From: JAICKM01 sp050998805
GTDB lineage: Bacteria > Chloroflexota > Chloroflexia > QHBQ01 > JAICKM01
Direction of reading: 5' to 3'
DNA length: 64,000 nt
Assembly: GCA_050998805.1 (NCBI GenBank)
Contig: JBPCPV010000019.1
Location: 1 to 64,000, forward strand
Shown here: piece after piece, positions 15,575-24,572 of the stretch
Layout: the number at the start of each line of letters is the position of its first letter
Numbering within the stretch: position 1 is the stretch's first letter
The notes under the pieces: model-generated
The model's database searches: none
Seen by the model: only the letters and a program-made list of their open reading frames with translations
What the model was told of the DNA's origin: nothing
Made by a program: the position numbers and the translations under genes

Positions 15575-17059
15575 TCAGTAGGCCCGTGCGAAGACCATCC
15601 ACTGCTCGGCGGGCCTGCCGCAGACGAGGCAGGTGCCGGGGCCGGTATGTTTGGTCTGGTCGAGCGGCATACACCGGGCGCTCGCTTTCGTGTCGGTCTT
15701 GATCTGCTCCTCGCAGGCCGCATCGCCGCACCACCATGCCTCGATGAAGCCCCGGTCCTCGATCAGGCGCTTGAACTCGTCGTAGCTCGATGCCCAATGG
15801 GTGTGTTCTTCACGGAAGCGGAGGGCGCGGTCGTAGAGCGCGGCCTGGATCTCGGTGAGCAGCGCGGAGACGCGGGTAGGCAGGTCGTCCTGGGCGACGA
15901 ACGCTTTTGCGCGTGTGTCGCGGCGGACCAGCACGGCCTTGCCCTCCTTCACGTCGCGCGGGCCGACCTCGATACGCAGCGGCACACCGCGCAGCTCCCA
16001 CTCATTGAACTTGAAGCCGGGGGTGGTGTTCTCAGTCCAGTCTACCTTGACGCGCACCCCGGCATCGGTAAGCGTCTTCTCTAGACGGCGTATCGTATCG
16101 TAGACTGCCTCTTTCTCGGCCTCTTTGCGCCAGATCGGCACAAAGACTACCTGGAATGGCGCGACTTTCGGCGGCAGGATCAGCCCTTTCTCGTCGCCAT
16201 GCACCATGATGAGCGCGCCGATGACGCGCGTCGAAACCCCCCAGGAGGTTGTGAAGGCGTACTTTTCGCTGCCGTCGCTGTCGAGAAACTTGATCTCGAA
16301 GACGCGCGCGAAGTGGTCGCCGAGGTTGTGCGAGGTGCCCGCCTGGAGCGCCTTGCCGTCGCCCATCATCGCCTCAATCGAGTAGGTGCGGTCCGCGCCC
16401 GCGAACTTCTCGCTCTCGCTCTTGCGCCCGGCGAGCACGGGGATAGCCAGGTCTTCTTCGGCGAACGCCCGATAGACTTCGAGCATCTGCAAGGTGCGGT
16501 CCTGCGCCTCGTCGTAGGTGCTGTGGACGGTGTGCCCCTCCTGCCAGAGGAACTCGGCGGTGCGGAGGAAGAGGCGCGTGACCTTCTCCCAGCGCAGTAC
16601 ATTCGCCCACTGGTTGATGAGCAGAGGCAGGTCACGGTAGGACTGGATCCACTTGGCGTACATGTAACCGATGATCGCCTCGGAGGTGGGGCGGATCGCC
16701 AATGGCTCTTCGAGTTCCTCGTCGCCGCCGCGCGTCACCCAGGCGACCTGCGGCGCGAAGCCCTCGACATGCTCGGCCTCTTTTTCCAAGAAGCTCTTGG
16801 GGATCAGCAGCGGGAAGTAGGCGTTGACGCAGCCGGAGCGTTTGATCCGCGCGTCTAAGTAGTCGCGCGAATGTTCCCACAAAGTGTAGCCGTATGGCCG
16901 GATCACCATGCAGCCGCGCACCGGGGCGTAGTCTGCAAGCTCGGCGCGCTGCACCACGTCGGTGTACCAGCGCGAAAAATCAACGCTCTTATCGGCGATC
17001 TTCCCCACAAAGCCGGAGAGATCAGCCTGCTTCGCCTCTCCATCTACCATATCAACCAT
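15575..17059 (-). CDS. proS: Prolyl-tRNA synthetase (archaeal/eukaryote-like type)
   Basis: 494 residues, without the inserted editing domain of the long bacterial type. Class II motifs are visible: motif 1 region (GCMVIRPYGYTLWEHSRDYL), motif 2 (NQWANVLRWE, followed by RLFLRTAEFLWQEGHT) and motif 3 (TSWGVSTRVIGALIM). An anticodon-binding domain and a C-terminal zinc-type domain with spaced cysteines follow. It charges tRNA-Pro. The ATG at 17059 follows AGGAGG with a nine-base spacer. It has its own promoter at 17099-17128 and heads an operon with the acetyltransferase, Nudix and glycosidase genes. No T-box fits in the short leader. Confidence 0.95.
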   Translation of the reverse strand: MVDMVDGEAKQADLSGFVGKIADKSVDFSRWYTDVVQRAELADYAPVRGCMVIRPYGYTLWEHSRDYLDARIKRSGCVNAYFPLLIPKSFLEKEAEHVEGFAPQVAWVTRGGDEELEEPLAIRPTSEAIIGYMYAKWIQSYRDLPLLINQWANVLRWEKVTRLFLRTAEFLWQEGHTVHSTYDEAQDRTLQMLEVYRAFAEEDLAIPVLAGRKSESEKFAGADRTYSIEAMMGDGKALQAGTSHNLGDHFARVFEIKFLDSDGSEKYAFTTSWGVSTRVIGALIMVHGDEKGLILPPKVAPFQVVFVPIWRKEAEKEAVYDTIRRLEKTLTDAGVRVKVDWTENTTPGFKFNEWELRGVPLRIEVGPRDVKEGKAVLVRRDTRAKAFVAQDDLPTRVSALLTEIQAALYDRALRFREEHTHWASSYDEFKRLIEDRGFIEAWWCGDAACEEQIKTDTKASARCMPLDQTKHTGPGTCLVCGRPAEQWMVFARAY

Positions 17060-17098
17060 GAACAACGACCTCCTGCTCGTTCGATTAAGCTAACTACC

Positions 17099-17128
17099 AT
17101 TATACCCGCCCATGCCGCGTATCGTCAA
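17099..17128 (-). promoter_or_regulatory. Promoter of proS operon
   Basis: On the minus strand TTGACG (17123-17128), an 18-bp spacer and TATAAT (17099-17104), ending about 40 bp ahead of the proS ATG. Confidence 0.75.
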
Positions 17129-17142
17129 TCGCAGAGTCGAAA

Positions 17143-17171
17143 GGGCCGAGGGACAGCACATCCCCCGGCCC
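17143..17171 (-). terminator. Hairpin after the module-glycosidase gene
   Basis: On the minus strand an 11-bp stem (GGGCCGGGGGA / TCCCTCGGCCC, one mismatch) with a 7-nt loop is followed by TTTCG. It lies 22 bp after the stop of the 17194-19221 gene. The U-run is short, so termination is likely but not certain. Confidence 0.6.
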
Positions 17172-17193
17172 CTGATCCCTGGTCCTCGACCGC

Positions 17194-19221
17194 TTACTTG
17201 CCTTTAGGCATCGCCTGTAAGGCAAGGTAGGACGGGCGCGGCGTGTAGTCGTGGCTAATCACGCTCCAGGGCACCTTCTCGTCGGTCGGCGGCAGCGGCA
17301 GTGTGCTGAAGTTGAGGTTCCAGACGCACATCACGCCCATCCAGGGATAGTCGGTCTGGCCCTTCTGGAAGGCCCGCACCAGGTAATCGGCCTGCATCTG
17401 GTCGCTGATCACCTGCCCGTACTCGTAGCCGGGCGCGGTATTGTATGTAGACCAGCCGAACTCGGTGAGCCACATCTGCTTATTGGCCTCCCCGTTCTGC
17501 ACCATGACGGCGCGCAGGTCTTCGATACGGCGGAAGTAGAAGCTGTTGTCGGAGTTCCAGCAAGTGCCCTCCTTGATGCCTTTAGCTATCAGCGAGTCCG
17601 GGCAATGGCCGGTGCCGGGGTTGTCGGGCAGATGCTGGTCGGGGGAGTTGTTGTTCGAGCCGGGGTGCGCGCCGAGCACATCATAGTAGCCCTTGGCGAC
17701 GCCGCCCTTGTATGCGTAGAACTGCTTGAGGTATTCCACATCGTTCACGGCCAGGTGCGGGTCGTTGAGGCCGACCGGGGTCAGCCCGCCGCTCATGACG
17801 ATCACATTAGGGTCGCCGAACTTGAGCGAGCTATAGCCGACCTGTAAGAGGTCGATATATTGGCCGACGTTGACGAGGCCGCCGCCGTTCTCTGGGGCAT
17901 AGTTCTGTTCGTTCCAGACCTCGTAGGCCGCTACCCTGTCCTTGTAGCGTTTCGCGAGCTGGTAGAGAAATCCGCCGTAGGTGAACTTGTCGTCGGGCAT
18001 ACCGCCCTGTGCGTTGGCCCAGCTCGGCGAGCGCACCACGCTGAGGATCAGCTTCTCGCCTGCGGTATTCGCCGCAGCGACTACCGGGTCGAGTCGGTCC
18101 CAGTTAATGCGGCCAGGCGTCTTCTGGTAATCGGCCCACACAACCTGCTGGCGCACCCAGCTGAAGCCGGCGTCTTTGGCGACCTGGAGCACGCGGGGGC
18201 CGTCGGTGTCGTAGAGCCAGACGTTGAAGCCGTAGCCGGGCTGCGGGCCTTTTAGCGGGAAAGCACCGACCCGGCCGGGGCCGCCGTAACGCCAATCTCG
18301 GTAGTGGGCGCCGATGTTGCCGACCTCGACCTGAAAGCCGGCGGGGTTGGTCGGCGTGTAGGTGAGCACGCGGCGCTCGAACGCCTGGATCAGCACGTCG
18401 GTCGGCTTGCCGGCGATCAGCACCCTAGCCCAGTAAGCCTCGCTGATCGGCAGGCCGCTCGCATAGAACCAGGGCGTGCTCAACCGGTCGTTTGGCCTCA
18501 GCACGCCGTCCACGATGACAGGGCCGCTCTGATTCAGGAAGTCCCAGAAGGCGCGGGGTATATTGTGCTGGGACGTACCGTCATAATGCACGTTGTCGAT
18601 CTTGGGGTAGACGGACTTGCCGGTGTCGGTCACCACTGTGCCGTCTTTGTGTAAGACTGTCAGATTCAGCTGGCCCGTGCGGTTCGGCGAGGGCTTCGCG
18701 CCGCCCACATTCGAGACGTAGCCGAAGGTCGCGTAGGTCGGGGCGTTCGCGTCATTGGCATCGCCAGCGAGCGGGATCTGCGCCGGGCGGCGCATTTCGA
18801 AGCTGCTGTTGCCGACCTGCATGAGGCCCGAGATCAGCTCGACCGTCAACAGGCCGTTGGTCACATAGAACGGGTTATTCGGGTCGCCGGAGGAGTTGTT
18901 GATCTCCATGCGGCTCTTATCGAAGTACTGCACCAGGCGCTGCTGCGATCCGTCGGGGGCGTCGAGATAGGTTTCGCTCATCATCGTGGAGGGTGCTGGC
19001 CCCCAGAACCAGGTGCGGGTGGTTTGGTGGGCAGCCACTGGCTGGTCTGTGCGCGTCCAGAGCGATTGGAACGTCGGGTCGGCGAAGATCGGCGCTTTGG
19101 ACGGGACCGCAGGCTGCGCGGCAGGCGGCGCATCGGCAGGGTGCGCCGCGATGCCGAAACCGGGCAGCACAGCCGCGAGCGCCATCGCCCCCGCGAGCCA
19201 GGGATAAAGTCGTTTGTTCAA
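17194..19221 (-). CDS. Secreted glycosidase with the N-terminal module shared with the sortase
   Basis: 675 residues. Signal peptide (1-26), then the shared module (about 44-320; YFDKSRMEINNSSGD, FERRVLTYTPTNPAG, IGAHYRDWRYG). A C-terminal clan GH-A-like barrel (about 335-675) has acid/base YEVWNEQNY and nucleophile WLTEFGWST. It probably acts on an extracellular glycan; specificity is unknown. TTG start at 19221, chosen because AGGAGG lies just upstream. Its promoter is at 19289-19317, and the 27-bp repeat element lies in its 5' UTR. Confidence 0.85.
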   Translation of the reverse strand: MNKRLYPWLAGAMALAAVLPGFGIAAHPADAPPAAQPAVPSKAPIFADPTFQSLWTRTDQPVAAHQTTRTWFWGPAPSTMMSETYLDAPDGSQQRLVQYFDKSRMEINNSSGDPNNPFYVTNGLLTVELISGLMQVGNSSFEMRRPAQIPLAGDANDANAPTYATFGYVSNVGGAKPSPNRTGQLNLTVLHKDGTVVTDTGKSVYPKIDNVHYDGTSQHNIPRAFWDFLNQSGPVIVDGVLRPNDRLSTPWFYASGLPISEAYWARVLIAGKPTDVLIQAFERRVLTYTPTNPAGFQVEVGNIGAHYRDWRYGGPGRVGAFPLKGPQPGYGFNVWLYDTDGPRVLQVAKDAGFSWVRQQVVWADYQKTPGRINWDRLDPVVAAANTAGEKLILSVVRSPSWANAQGGMPDDKFTYGGFLYQLAKRYKDRVAAYEVWNEQNYAPENGGGLVNVGQYIDLLQVGYSSLKFGDPNVIVMSGGLTPVGLNDPHLAVNDVEYLKQFYAYKGGVAKGYYDVLGAHPGSNNNSPDQHLPDNPGTGHCPDSLIAKGIKEGTCWNSDNSFYFRRIEDLRAVMVQNGEANKQMWLTEFGWSTYNTAPGYEYGQVISDQMQADYLVRAFQKGQTDYPWMGVMCVWNLNFSTLPLPPTDEKVPWSVISHDYTPRPSYLALQAMPKGK

Positions 19222-19254
19222 TGTTGCCTCCTTGTGTCAGCGGTAATGGTCAAC

Positions 19255-19281
19255 GGTCCACGGGCGGAGCCGTGTCTTACA
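19255..19281 (+). repeat. 27-bp interspersed element, copy A
   Basis: The element begins GGTCCACGGG and ends CCGTGTCTTACA. It contains an internal inverted repeat CACGG / CCGTG with a 6-nt loop. Two further copies lie at 30479-30505 and 52259-52285. It is in the leader of the module-glycosidase gene, beside a two-unit 7-bp repeat (AATGGTC, AACGGTC). Confidence 0.85.
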
Positions 19282-19288
19282 CTGTGCG

Positions 19289-19317
19289 ATTATAGCGAAT
19301 AGCGGGGCGGTTGTCTA
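19289..19317 (-). promoter_or_regulatory. Promoter of the module-glycosidase gene
   Basis: On the minus strand TAGACA (19312-19317), a 17-bp spacer and TATAAT (19289-19294). It gives a leader of about 60 nt that contains the 27-bp element. Confidence 0.75.
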
Positions 19318-19333
19318 CGCCGCCTCACAGTGT

Positions 19334-20692
19334 TCAACGGATCGGGGGCGGCGTGGGTTGCGCTGACTCGCTCGACAAACCCAGTGCCGCAACGACTCCG
19401 CTTATTGGCACGGTCTGCTGCGTCTGTGTTTGTAGATGCTTGACAAGCGCCTCGCCACGCGACAGCTCGTCGGGCGCGACGATCACGGCGACGGGTATGC
19501 CGAGGCGGTCGGCGTACTGTAGCTGCTTGCCGAGCTTTTCGTCGGGGTTCAGGAAGATCTCGGACGGGATGCAGGCCGCGCGGATCTCGCGGAGGAGGCC
19601 GAGGGCGGCAGGCAGTACCTCACGTCCCACCACTGCCACCATCGCTTTACTCACCCCGCGCTCTGCCTGCACCATGCCGAGTTCGGTCAGCACGTCAATG
19701 ATGCGTTCGAGGCCGATGGAGCTGCCGGTGGTCGGCAGGTCGCGCCCGCTGAACATGCCGACAAGCTGATCGTATCGCCCGCCGCCGCCGAGCGAGCCGA
19801 TCTTCGGCTCCTCGACGTTGATCTCCCAGATCGGGCCGGTGTAGTAATCGAGGCCGCGGGCCAGAGTCGGATCTATCCGCACCCTGCCGGCCGAGGGGCT
19901 GAGGTTGTGCAGGTGTTCGAGTACCTCGCGGAGCTCGCCGACCCCGGCCTGGGTGAGCGTGTCGCCGGCCTGCCTGCGTTCGATGGCGGCCAGGAGTTGC
20001 ATGTTGTCGCCGCCGACGCCTTCTGTGGCGTAATCGAGGGCGCGGCGTGCGGCGTCGGCGGCGATGCCGTAGCGGTCCATCTCGGCGAGCACACCTTCGG
20101 GGCCGATCTTGCCGAGCTTATCGAGCGCACGGTAGATCAGCCCAGCCTGATCAGCGGGCACGCCCGCGTAGAGAGCCATGGCCGTCAGCAGCTTGCGGTT
20201 ATAGAGCAGGATGCTGTAGCCGGTGAAGCCGAAGGCGTCCATAGCTTCAAGCAAGATGGAGAGGATCTCGGCGTCGGCCAACTTGCTCGGCGCACCCACG
20301 ATGTCTACGTCGCACTGGTAGAACTCGCGGTAGCGGCCGTGCTGCGGCTTTTCGGCGCGCCAAACCGGGGCGATGTGGTATCGCTTGAACGGGAAGACCA
20401 TCTCGTGGTTGTACATGCCGACCACCCGCGCAAGCGGCACGGTGAGGTCGTACCGGAGGCCGACCTCGCGCCCTCCGGCGTCCTGGAAGCGGTAGAGCAG
20501 CCGCTCATCTTCGCCGTACTTGCCGGCGAGGGTCGCCAGGTATTCGAGGGCCGGGGTGTCGAGCGGAGCGAAGCCGTGTAGCTCGAATATCTCGCGCAGC
20601 GTGCCGATGATCCGTTGGCGAAGGATCATCTGCTCCGGCAGGAAGTCGCGGAAGCCCTTCAGGAGCTGTGGCTTGATGTGTTCATTCGGCAT
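19334..20692 (-). CDS. hisS: Histidyl-tRNA synthetase
   Basis: 452 residues. N-terminal class II core with GFRDFLPEQMILRQRI, the motif 2 region (KRYHIAPVWRAEKPQHGRYREFYQCDVD), and the HisRS signatures VRIDPTLARGLDYYTGPIWE and GGGGRYDQLVGMF. A C-terminal anticodon-binding domain follows. It charges tRNA-His. The ATG at 20692 overlaps the end of metH by 11 bp and has GGGGGAA upstream. It is probably transcribed with metH from the SAM-regulated promoter, which is unusual for a tRNA synthetase. Confidence 0.95.
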   Translation of the reverse strand: MPNEHIKPQLLKGFRDFLPEQMILRQRIIGTLREIFELHGFAPLDTPALEYLATLAGKYGEDERLLYRFQDAGGREVGLRYDLTVPLARVVGMYNHEMVFPFKRYHIAPVWRAEKPQHGRYREFYQCDVDIVGAPSKLADAEILSILLEAMDAFGFTGYSILLYNRKLLTAMALYAGVPADQAGLIYRALDKLGKIGPEGVLAEMDRYGIAADAARRALDYATEGVGGDNMQLLAAIERRQAGDTLTQAGVGELREVLEHLHNLSPSAGRVRIDPTLARGLDYYTGPIWEINVEEPKIGSLGGGGRYDQLVGMFSGRDLPTTGSSIGLERIIDVLTELGMVQAERGVSKAMVAVVGREVLPAALGLLREIRAACIPSEIFLNPDEKLGKQLQYADRLGIPVAVIVAPDELSRGEALVKHLQTQTQQTVPISGVVAALGLSSESAQPTPPPIR

Positions 20693-23600
20693 AGCGCGTT
20701 CCCCCAACCCCTACCTCCTCGGCGATCAGCAGAGGTGCGGTCGGTCCAGCACCCGCCTCGTCGCCGTCGCCGGTGCCGTTCTGCCGGAGCTGACGTATCG
20801 GGCGGGTGGTATAGTACTTCGATTGGGGGTGGTGGGTGATCATCGCGGCTGTGCTTTGCTCAGGACTGAGCTGGCCCGCCCCGGTCAAAGTCACACCTAT
20901 AGTCGTGTCGAACGGCAGAGCCTCGATCAGGCGGAAGTGTTCCATCGTCTCGGGGCAGGCCGGGTAGCCCCAGGAGTAGCGCCGGCCCTGGTTTGGGTCG
21001 AGGCCGAGATCGTGGCGGAAGCGGCCCTGACCGTACTCGGCGAGCGCTTCGGCTGACGCGACGCTAAGGCCATGCAAGTAGTAGGCGTCGGTGTAGTTGC
21101 CGTCCCTGTTCCACTCGGCGGTCAGCTCACTCACCCGGTCTCCCACCGTCACGCATTGGAGGCCGATCACGTCTATCCGCCCCGAGTCCACATCGGCGAA
21201 GTAGTCGCTGAGGCAGAGGAACTCCCTATCCGGCTGGCGCGGGAAGGTGAAGCGGGTGATCTCGCGGCGGGCCTGCGGATCGGCAGGATCGTAGACGAGC
21301 ATATCGTCTCCTCGGCTCTGGCAGGGATAGTAGCCGTAGACCATGCGCGGCTGGAGAGCGCGGCTCGCGATCAGTTCGCGCTTGAGGCGCTCCAGGCGGG
21401 GCAGGAAGTCGTCCCGAAGGAGCGCGTCCCAGCGTTCGCCTTTCAGGCTCTTGGCGCCCCAAGAGAGGCGGAAGAGCGAGTTGAGGTCGAGGCAGGCGAA
21501 CATCTCGTCGGCGGGGATCGGGTCTTCTACGCGCCAGCCCCAGAAGGGCGGCGTCGGTATAGGCACGTCGGTGTGGACCTTCGGCGAGCGGGCGGGGCGA
21601 GGGCGGGCGGCGGCCTCGGCCAGCAGCTCTTCCTCGGAGATCTCGCGCTCGGCGGCAATGACCGCCTCGCGATGCTTTTGGGCGATGAACTCGGCGCGGC
21701 CAGGGCCGATCAGCGCCTCCATGCTGTCGAGGCCCTCGAAGGCGTCGCGGCAGTAGTAGACGCCCGGCTCGTATCGCTGCCCGGCTTCGAGGAAGCCGAT
21801 ACGCCGTCCGAAAGCTCGGTTGATCGCTGCGCCGCCGATCAGCACGGGGATATGCAGGTCGCGCTTCGCCAGCTCCTTTACGCAGAGCGGCATCTGCTTC
21901 GACGTGTTGACCAGCAGTGCGCTGAGGCCGACCGCGTCGGCCCCGACTTCGAGCGCCTTGTCAATGATCACATTGATCGGCACCTGCTTACCGAGGTCGA
22001 ACACGGTGTAGCCGTTGTTCGTGAGGATCGTGTTGACCAGACTCTTGCCGATGTCATGCACGTCGCCGAAAACGGTGGCGACGACGACCTTGCCTTTCGT
22101 GTAGCCCTCTTTCTTCTCGAAGTACTGCTCCAGGTGGGCGACGGCGCGCTTCATCACTTCGGCGGACTGCAAGACGAAGGGCAGGATCAGCTCTCCGGCA
22201 CCGAACTTGTCGCCGACATCCTTCATCGCAGGCAGCAGCACGTTGTTCAACACGGCCACCGGGTCTTGGCGGGTGATCGCCTCATCGAGCAGGGCCTCGA
22301 TGCCGTCTTTGCGGCGGTGGAGTATCTGCCAGTGGATCTTCTGCTCGACGCTCATGCCCTCGGTCGGGTCTGCGGCGGATTCCTGTGCCCCGGCCTGGGG
22401 CTTGTTCTCCTCGAAGTAGGCGATGTAGCGCGGCAGGGCGTCGGGCCGGGTGTTGAGCAACAGGTCGTCGGCGAGTTCGCGCTGGTCGGCGGGCACCTCG
22501 GCGTAGGGCACGACATGCGAGGGATGGACGATGGCGAGATCGAGGCCAGCCTGCACCGCGTGGTGGAGGAAGACGCTGTTGAGCACGGCGCGGGCGTGCG
22601 GGGTTAGCCCGAAGGAGACGTTGCTGACGCCGAGGATGGAGAGCGAGCCAGGGCAGAGGGCCTTCGTCTGCTTGATGCCTTCGAGGGTCTGCACGGCGGC
22701 ATCGATCAGATCCTCCTGGCCGGTAGTGACCGGGAAGGTCAGCACGTCGAAGATCAGGCTGTCGGGCGGCAGGCCGTATTCGCCCACGCAGATGTCGAAG
22801 ATCCGTTTGCAGACCTCGGCCTTCTTGTCGGCGGTCTTAGCCATGCCGACCTCATCAATCGGCATGACGACGACCGCCGCGCCATGCTCGACCACGGACG
22901 GCACGACGGCCTCGATCCGCTCGCGCCCGCGCTCCATGTTGATCGAGTTGACGATGACGCGGCCCGGATAGGCTTTGAGCGCAGCCTCGATCACGTTCGC
23001 CTCGGTGCTGTCTATTACCACGGGGGCTTCGATACCCGAGCGGAGCTTCTTGACGACTGCGACCATCTGGCCGTCTTCGTCGGTTCGTTCGGTAAGGGCA
23101 ACCGTCACGTCGAGCGCGTGTGCGCCCCCCTCGACCTGCTCGCGGGCGACGCCGAGGATAGTGTCGTAGTCGTTGGCGAGCAGCAGGCGCTTGACCTTGC
23201 GGCTGCCCTGGGCGTTCACACGCTCGCCGACGATCAGCGGCGCGGGCACCTGATGCAGGTCCACGGCGCGCATCCCGCTCGAAATCGCGGGGGTGCGCTC
23301 CACCTGCCGGGGCGTGCGCTTCTTGCCGCCAACCCGCTTGATGACCTCGGCGATGTGAGCGGGCGTGGTGCCGCAGCAGCCGCCGACGATCTCGACACCT
23401 AGCTCGTTGACGAACTCGGCCAGCGTCTCGGCCATCGGCACCGGCTCGAGCGGGTAGACGGCCTGGCCGCCGACGTTCAGAGGGAGGCCGGCGTTCGGGA
23501 TGCAGGAGACCGGCTTGCTCGAATGTTCGGCCAGGTAGCGAATCGGCTCGCGCATGTGTTCGGGGCCGGTGGAGCAGTTGAGGCCGATCACGTCAACGGC

Positions 23601-24275
23601 CATCGTTTCGAGCGTGGTGAGCGCGGCAGCTATGTCGGTGCCGAGGAGCATACGCCCTGTCACATCGAGCGTGACCTGGGCCTGGATAGGCACGCGCCGC
23701 CCGCCCTGCTTGAAATAGCGGTTGGCGGCGACAATCGCGGCCTTGAGCTCGAGTATGTCCTGGGTGGTCTCGATGATGAGCAGGTCCACGCCGCCCTCGA
23801 TCAGCGCCCTGCTCTGCTCATAGAATATCTCCACAAGCTGGTCGAATGTGATGTTGCCCAGGGTCGGGTCGTCCGAGGATGGGAGCAGCCCGGTGGGTCC
23901 GATCGATCCGGCGACGAAGCGCGGTTGTTCGGGAGTCGAGTAGCGGTCGGCGACACGGCGGGCCAATTGCGCGGCGGCGAGGTTGATCTCGTGGGTGCGA
24001 TCTCCGAGGCCGTACTCGTCCAGCTTGAGTCGGCTGCCGCCGAAGGTGTCGGTCTCGATCACATCGCAGCCGACCTCCAGAAATGAGTTGTGAATCTCCT
24101 CGATCACTTCGGGCCGGGTGATCGGCAGATAGTCGTTGCAGCCGGCGCAGCCGCCGAACGCCTCGGCGTCGAGGTCGTAGCTCTGCACCGAGACGCCCAT
24201 CGCCCCGTCGAAGACGATCACGCGGTCGCGCACGGCGGCCAAGTACGGGGATTCGGTTTGTGTCTGTTCCGTCAT
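20682..24275 (-). CDS. metH: Cobalamin-dependent methionine synthase
   Basis: 1197 residues with all four modules: a homocysteine-binding barrel (about 1-320; GGCCGTTPAHI with zinc-ligand cysteines), a methyltetrahydrofolate-binding barrel (about 345-610), and a cobalamin-binding domain (about 650-880) with DVHDIG, in which His ligates cobalt. The C-terminal activation domain (about 900-1190) has the AdoMet-binding patch and YYxxxSxYF-like HHPQSKYYTT. It converts homocysteine to methionine. The ATG follows a SAM-I riboswitch with a terminator, so the gene should be switched off when AdoMet is abundant. hisS follows with an overlap. Confidence 0.96.
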   Translation of the reverse strand: MTEQTQTESPYLAAVRDRVIVFDGAMGVSVQSYDLDAEAFGGCAGCNDYLPITRPEVIEEIHNSFLEVGCDVIETDTFGGSRLKLDEYGLGDRTHEINLAAAQLARRVADRYSTPEQPRFVAGSIGPTGLLPSSDDPTLGNITFDQLVEIFYEQSRALIEGGVDLLIIETTQDILELKAAIVAANRYFKQGGRRVPIQAQVTLDVTGRMLLGTDIAAALTTLETMAVDVIGLNCSTGPEHMREPIRYLAEHSSKPVSCIPNAGLPLNVGGQAVYPLEPVPMAETLAEFVNELGVEIVGGCCGTTPAHIAEVIKRVGGKKRTPRQVERTPAISSGMRAVDLHQVPAPLIVGERVNAQGSRKVKRLLLANDYDTILGVAREQVEGGAHALDVTVALTERTDEDGQMVAVVKKLRSGIEAPVVIDSTEANVIEAALKAYPGRVIVNSINMERGRERIEAVVPSVVEHGAAVVVMPIDEVGMAKTADKKAEVCKRIFDICVGEYGLPPDSLIFDVLTFPVTTGQEDLIDAAVQTLEGIKQTKALCPGSLSILGVSNVSFGLTPHARAVLNSVFLHHAVQAGLDLAIVHPSHVVPYAEVPADQRELADDLLLNTRPDALPRYIAYFEENKPQAGAQESAADPTEGMSVEQKIHWQILHRRKDGIEALLDEAITRQDPVAVLNNVLLPAMKDVGDKFGAGELILPFVLQSAEVMKRAVAHLEQYFEKKEGYTKGKVVVATVFGDVHDIGKSLVNTILTNNGYTVFDLGKQVPINVIIDKALEVGADAVGLSALLVNTSKQMPLCVKELAKRDLHIPVLIGGAAINRAFGRRIGFLEAGQRYEPGVYYCRDAFEGLDSMEALIGPGRAEFIAQKHREAVIAAEREISEEELLAEAAARPRPARSPKVHTDVPIPTPPFWGWRVEDPIPADEMFACLDLNSLFRLSWGAKSLKGERWDALLRDDFLPRLERLKRELIASRALQPRMVYGYYPCQSRGDDMLVYDPADPQARREITRFTFPRQPDREFLCLSDYFADVDSGRIDVIGLQCVTVGDRVSELTAEWNRDGNYTDAYYLHGLSVASAEALAEYGQGRFRHDLGLDPNQGRRYSWGYPACPETMEHFRLIEALPFDTTIGVTLTGAGQLSPEQSTAAMITHHPQSKYYTTRPIRQLRQNGTGDGDEAGAGPTAPLLIAEEVGVGGTRYAE

Positions 24276-24301
24276 CTGTTCACCTGTCCCTACTAAGCAT
24301 C

Positions 24302-24326
24302 AAAAAGCCCCTCATAAGCGAGGGGC
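24302..24326 (-). terminator. Expression-platform terminator of SAM-I riboswitch
   Basis: On the minus strand GCCCCTC and GAGGGGC form a 7-bp stem with a 6-nt loop, followed by TTTTTG. It ends about 26 bp ahead of the metH ATG. Confidence 0.9.
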
Positions 24327-24357
24327 AGGATACTATTTGGGTTCAGTACCAACCACT

Positions 24358-24460
24358 CCCTTATCTCACAGAATTGCTCTGTCGGAATTGGCACCTTAGC
24401 ATCGCTGCCGGGTTGCCGGGTTTCATAGGGCCGTTTCCCTCCACCTCTCTTGATAAGAGC
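24358..24460 (-). ncRNA. SAM-I (S-box) riboswitch
   Basis: On the minus strand the aptamer begins CTCTTATCAAGAGAGGTGG, where the first eight bases form the 5' side of P1. It continues through GGAGGGAAACGGCCC, ATGAAACCCGGCAACC and GGTGCCAATTCC, and closes with GATAAGGG. These are the conserved S-box core blocks, in order. The terminator at 24302-24326 makes it a transcriptional off-switch for metH (and hisS). Confidence 0.97.
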
Positions 24461-24486
24461 CTGGGTGCTATTCGGTTGTTGGGGCA

Positions 24487-24515
24487 ATTATATCATAGAT
24501 GTAGCCGGATGTCAA
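24487..24515 (-). promoter_or_regulatory. Promoter of metH transcript
   Basis: On the minus strand TTGACA (24510-24515), a 17-bp spacer and TATAAT (24487-24492), both perfect. Transcription would start near 24480, just ahead of the riboswitch. Confidence 0.9.
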
Positions 24516-24538
24516 AAAGCGCGGGTCTGTGCTATAAT
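24509..24538 (+). promoter_or_regulatory. Promoter of ANTAR response-regulator gene
   Basis: ATGTCA (24509-24514), an 18-bp spacer and TATAAT (24533-24538) on the plus strand. The -35 overlaps that of the divergent metH promoter, so the two may compete for polymerase. Confidence 0.65.
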
Positions 24539-24572
24539 CGAGGGCATGAATCTCGGTATGGAGGAAGCGGCT

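Noticed and set aside
17060..17193. T-box riboswitch ahead of proS
   Set aside because: The leader is too short after the promoter at 17099-17128, and no T-box core sequence is visible; hisS has no leader at all.
21072..22607. A 511-codon plus-strand ORF opposite metH
   Set aside because: Shadow of a highly conserved gene; no independent signal.
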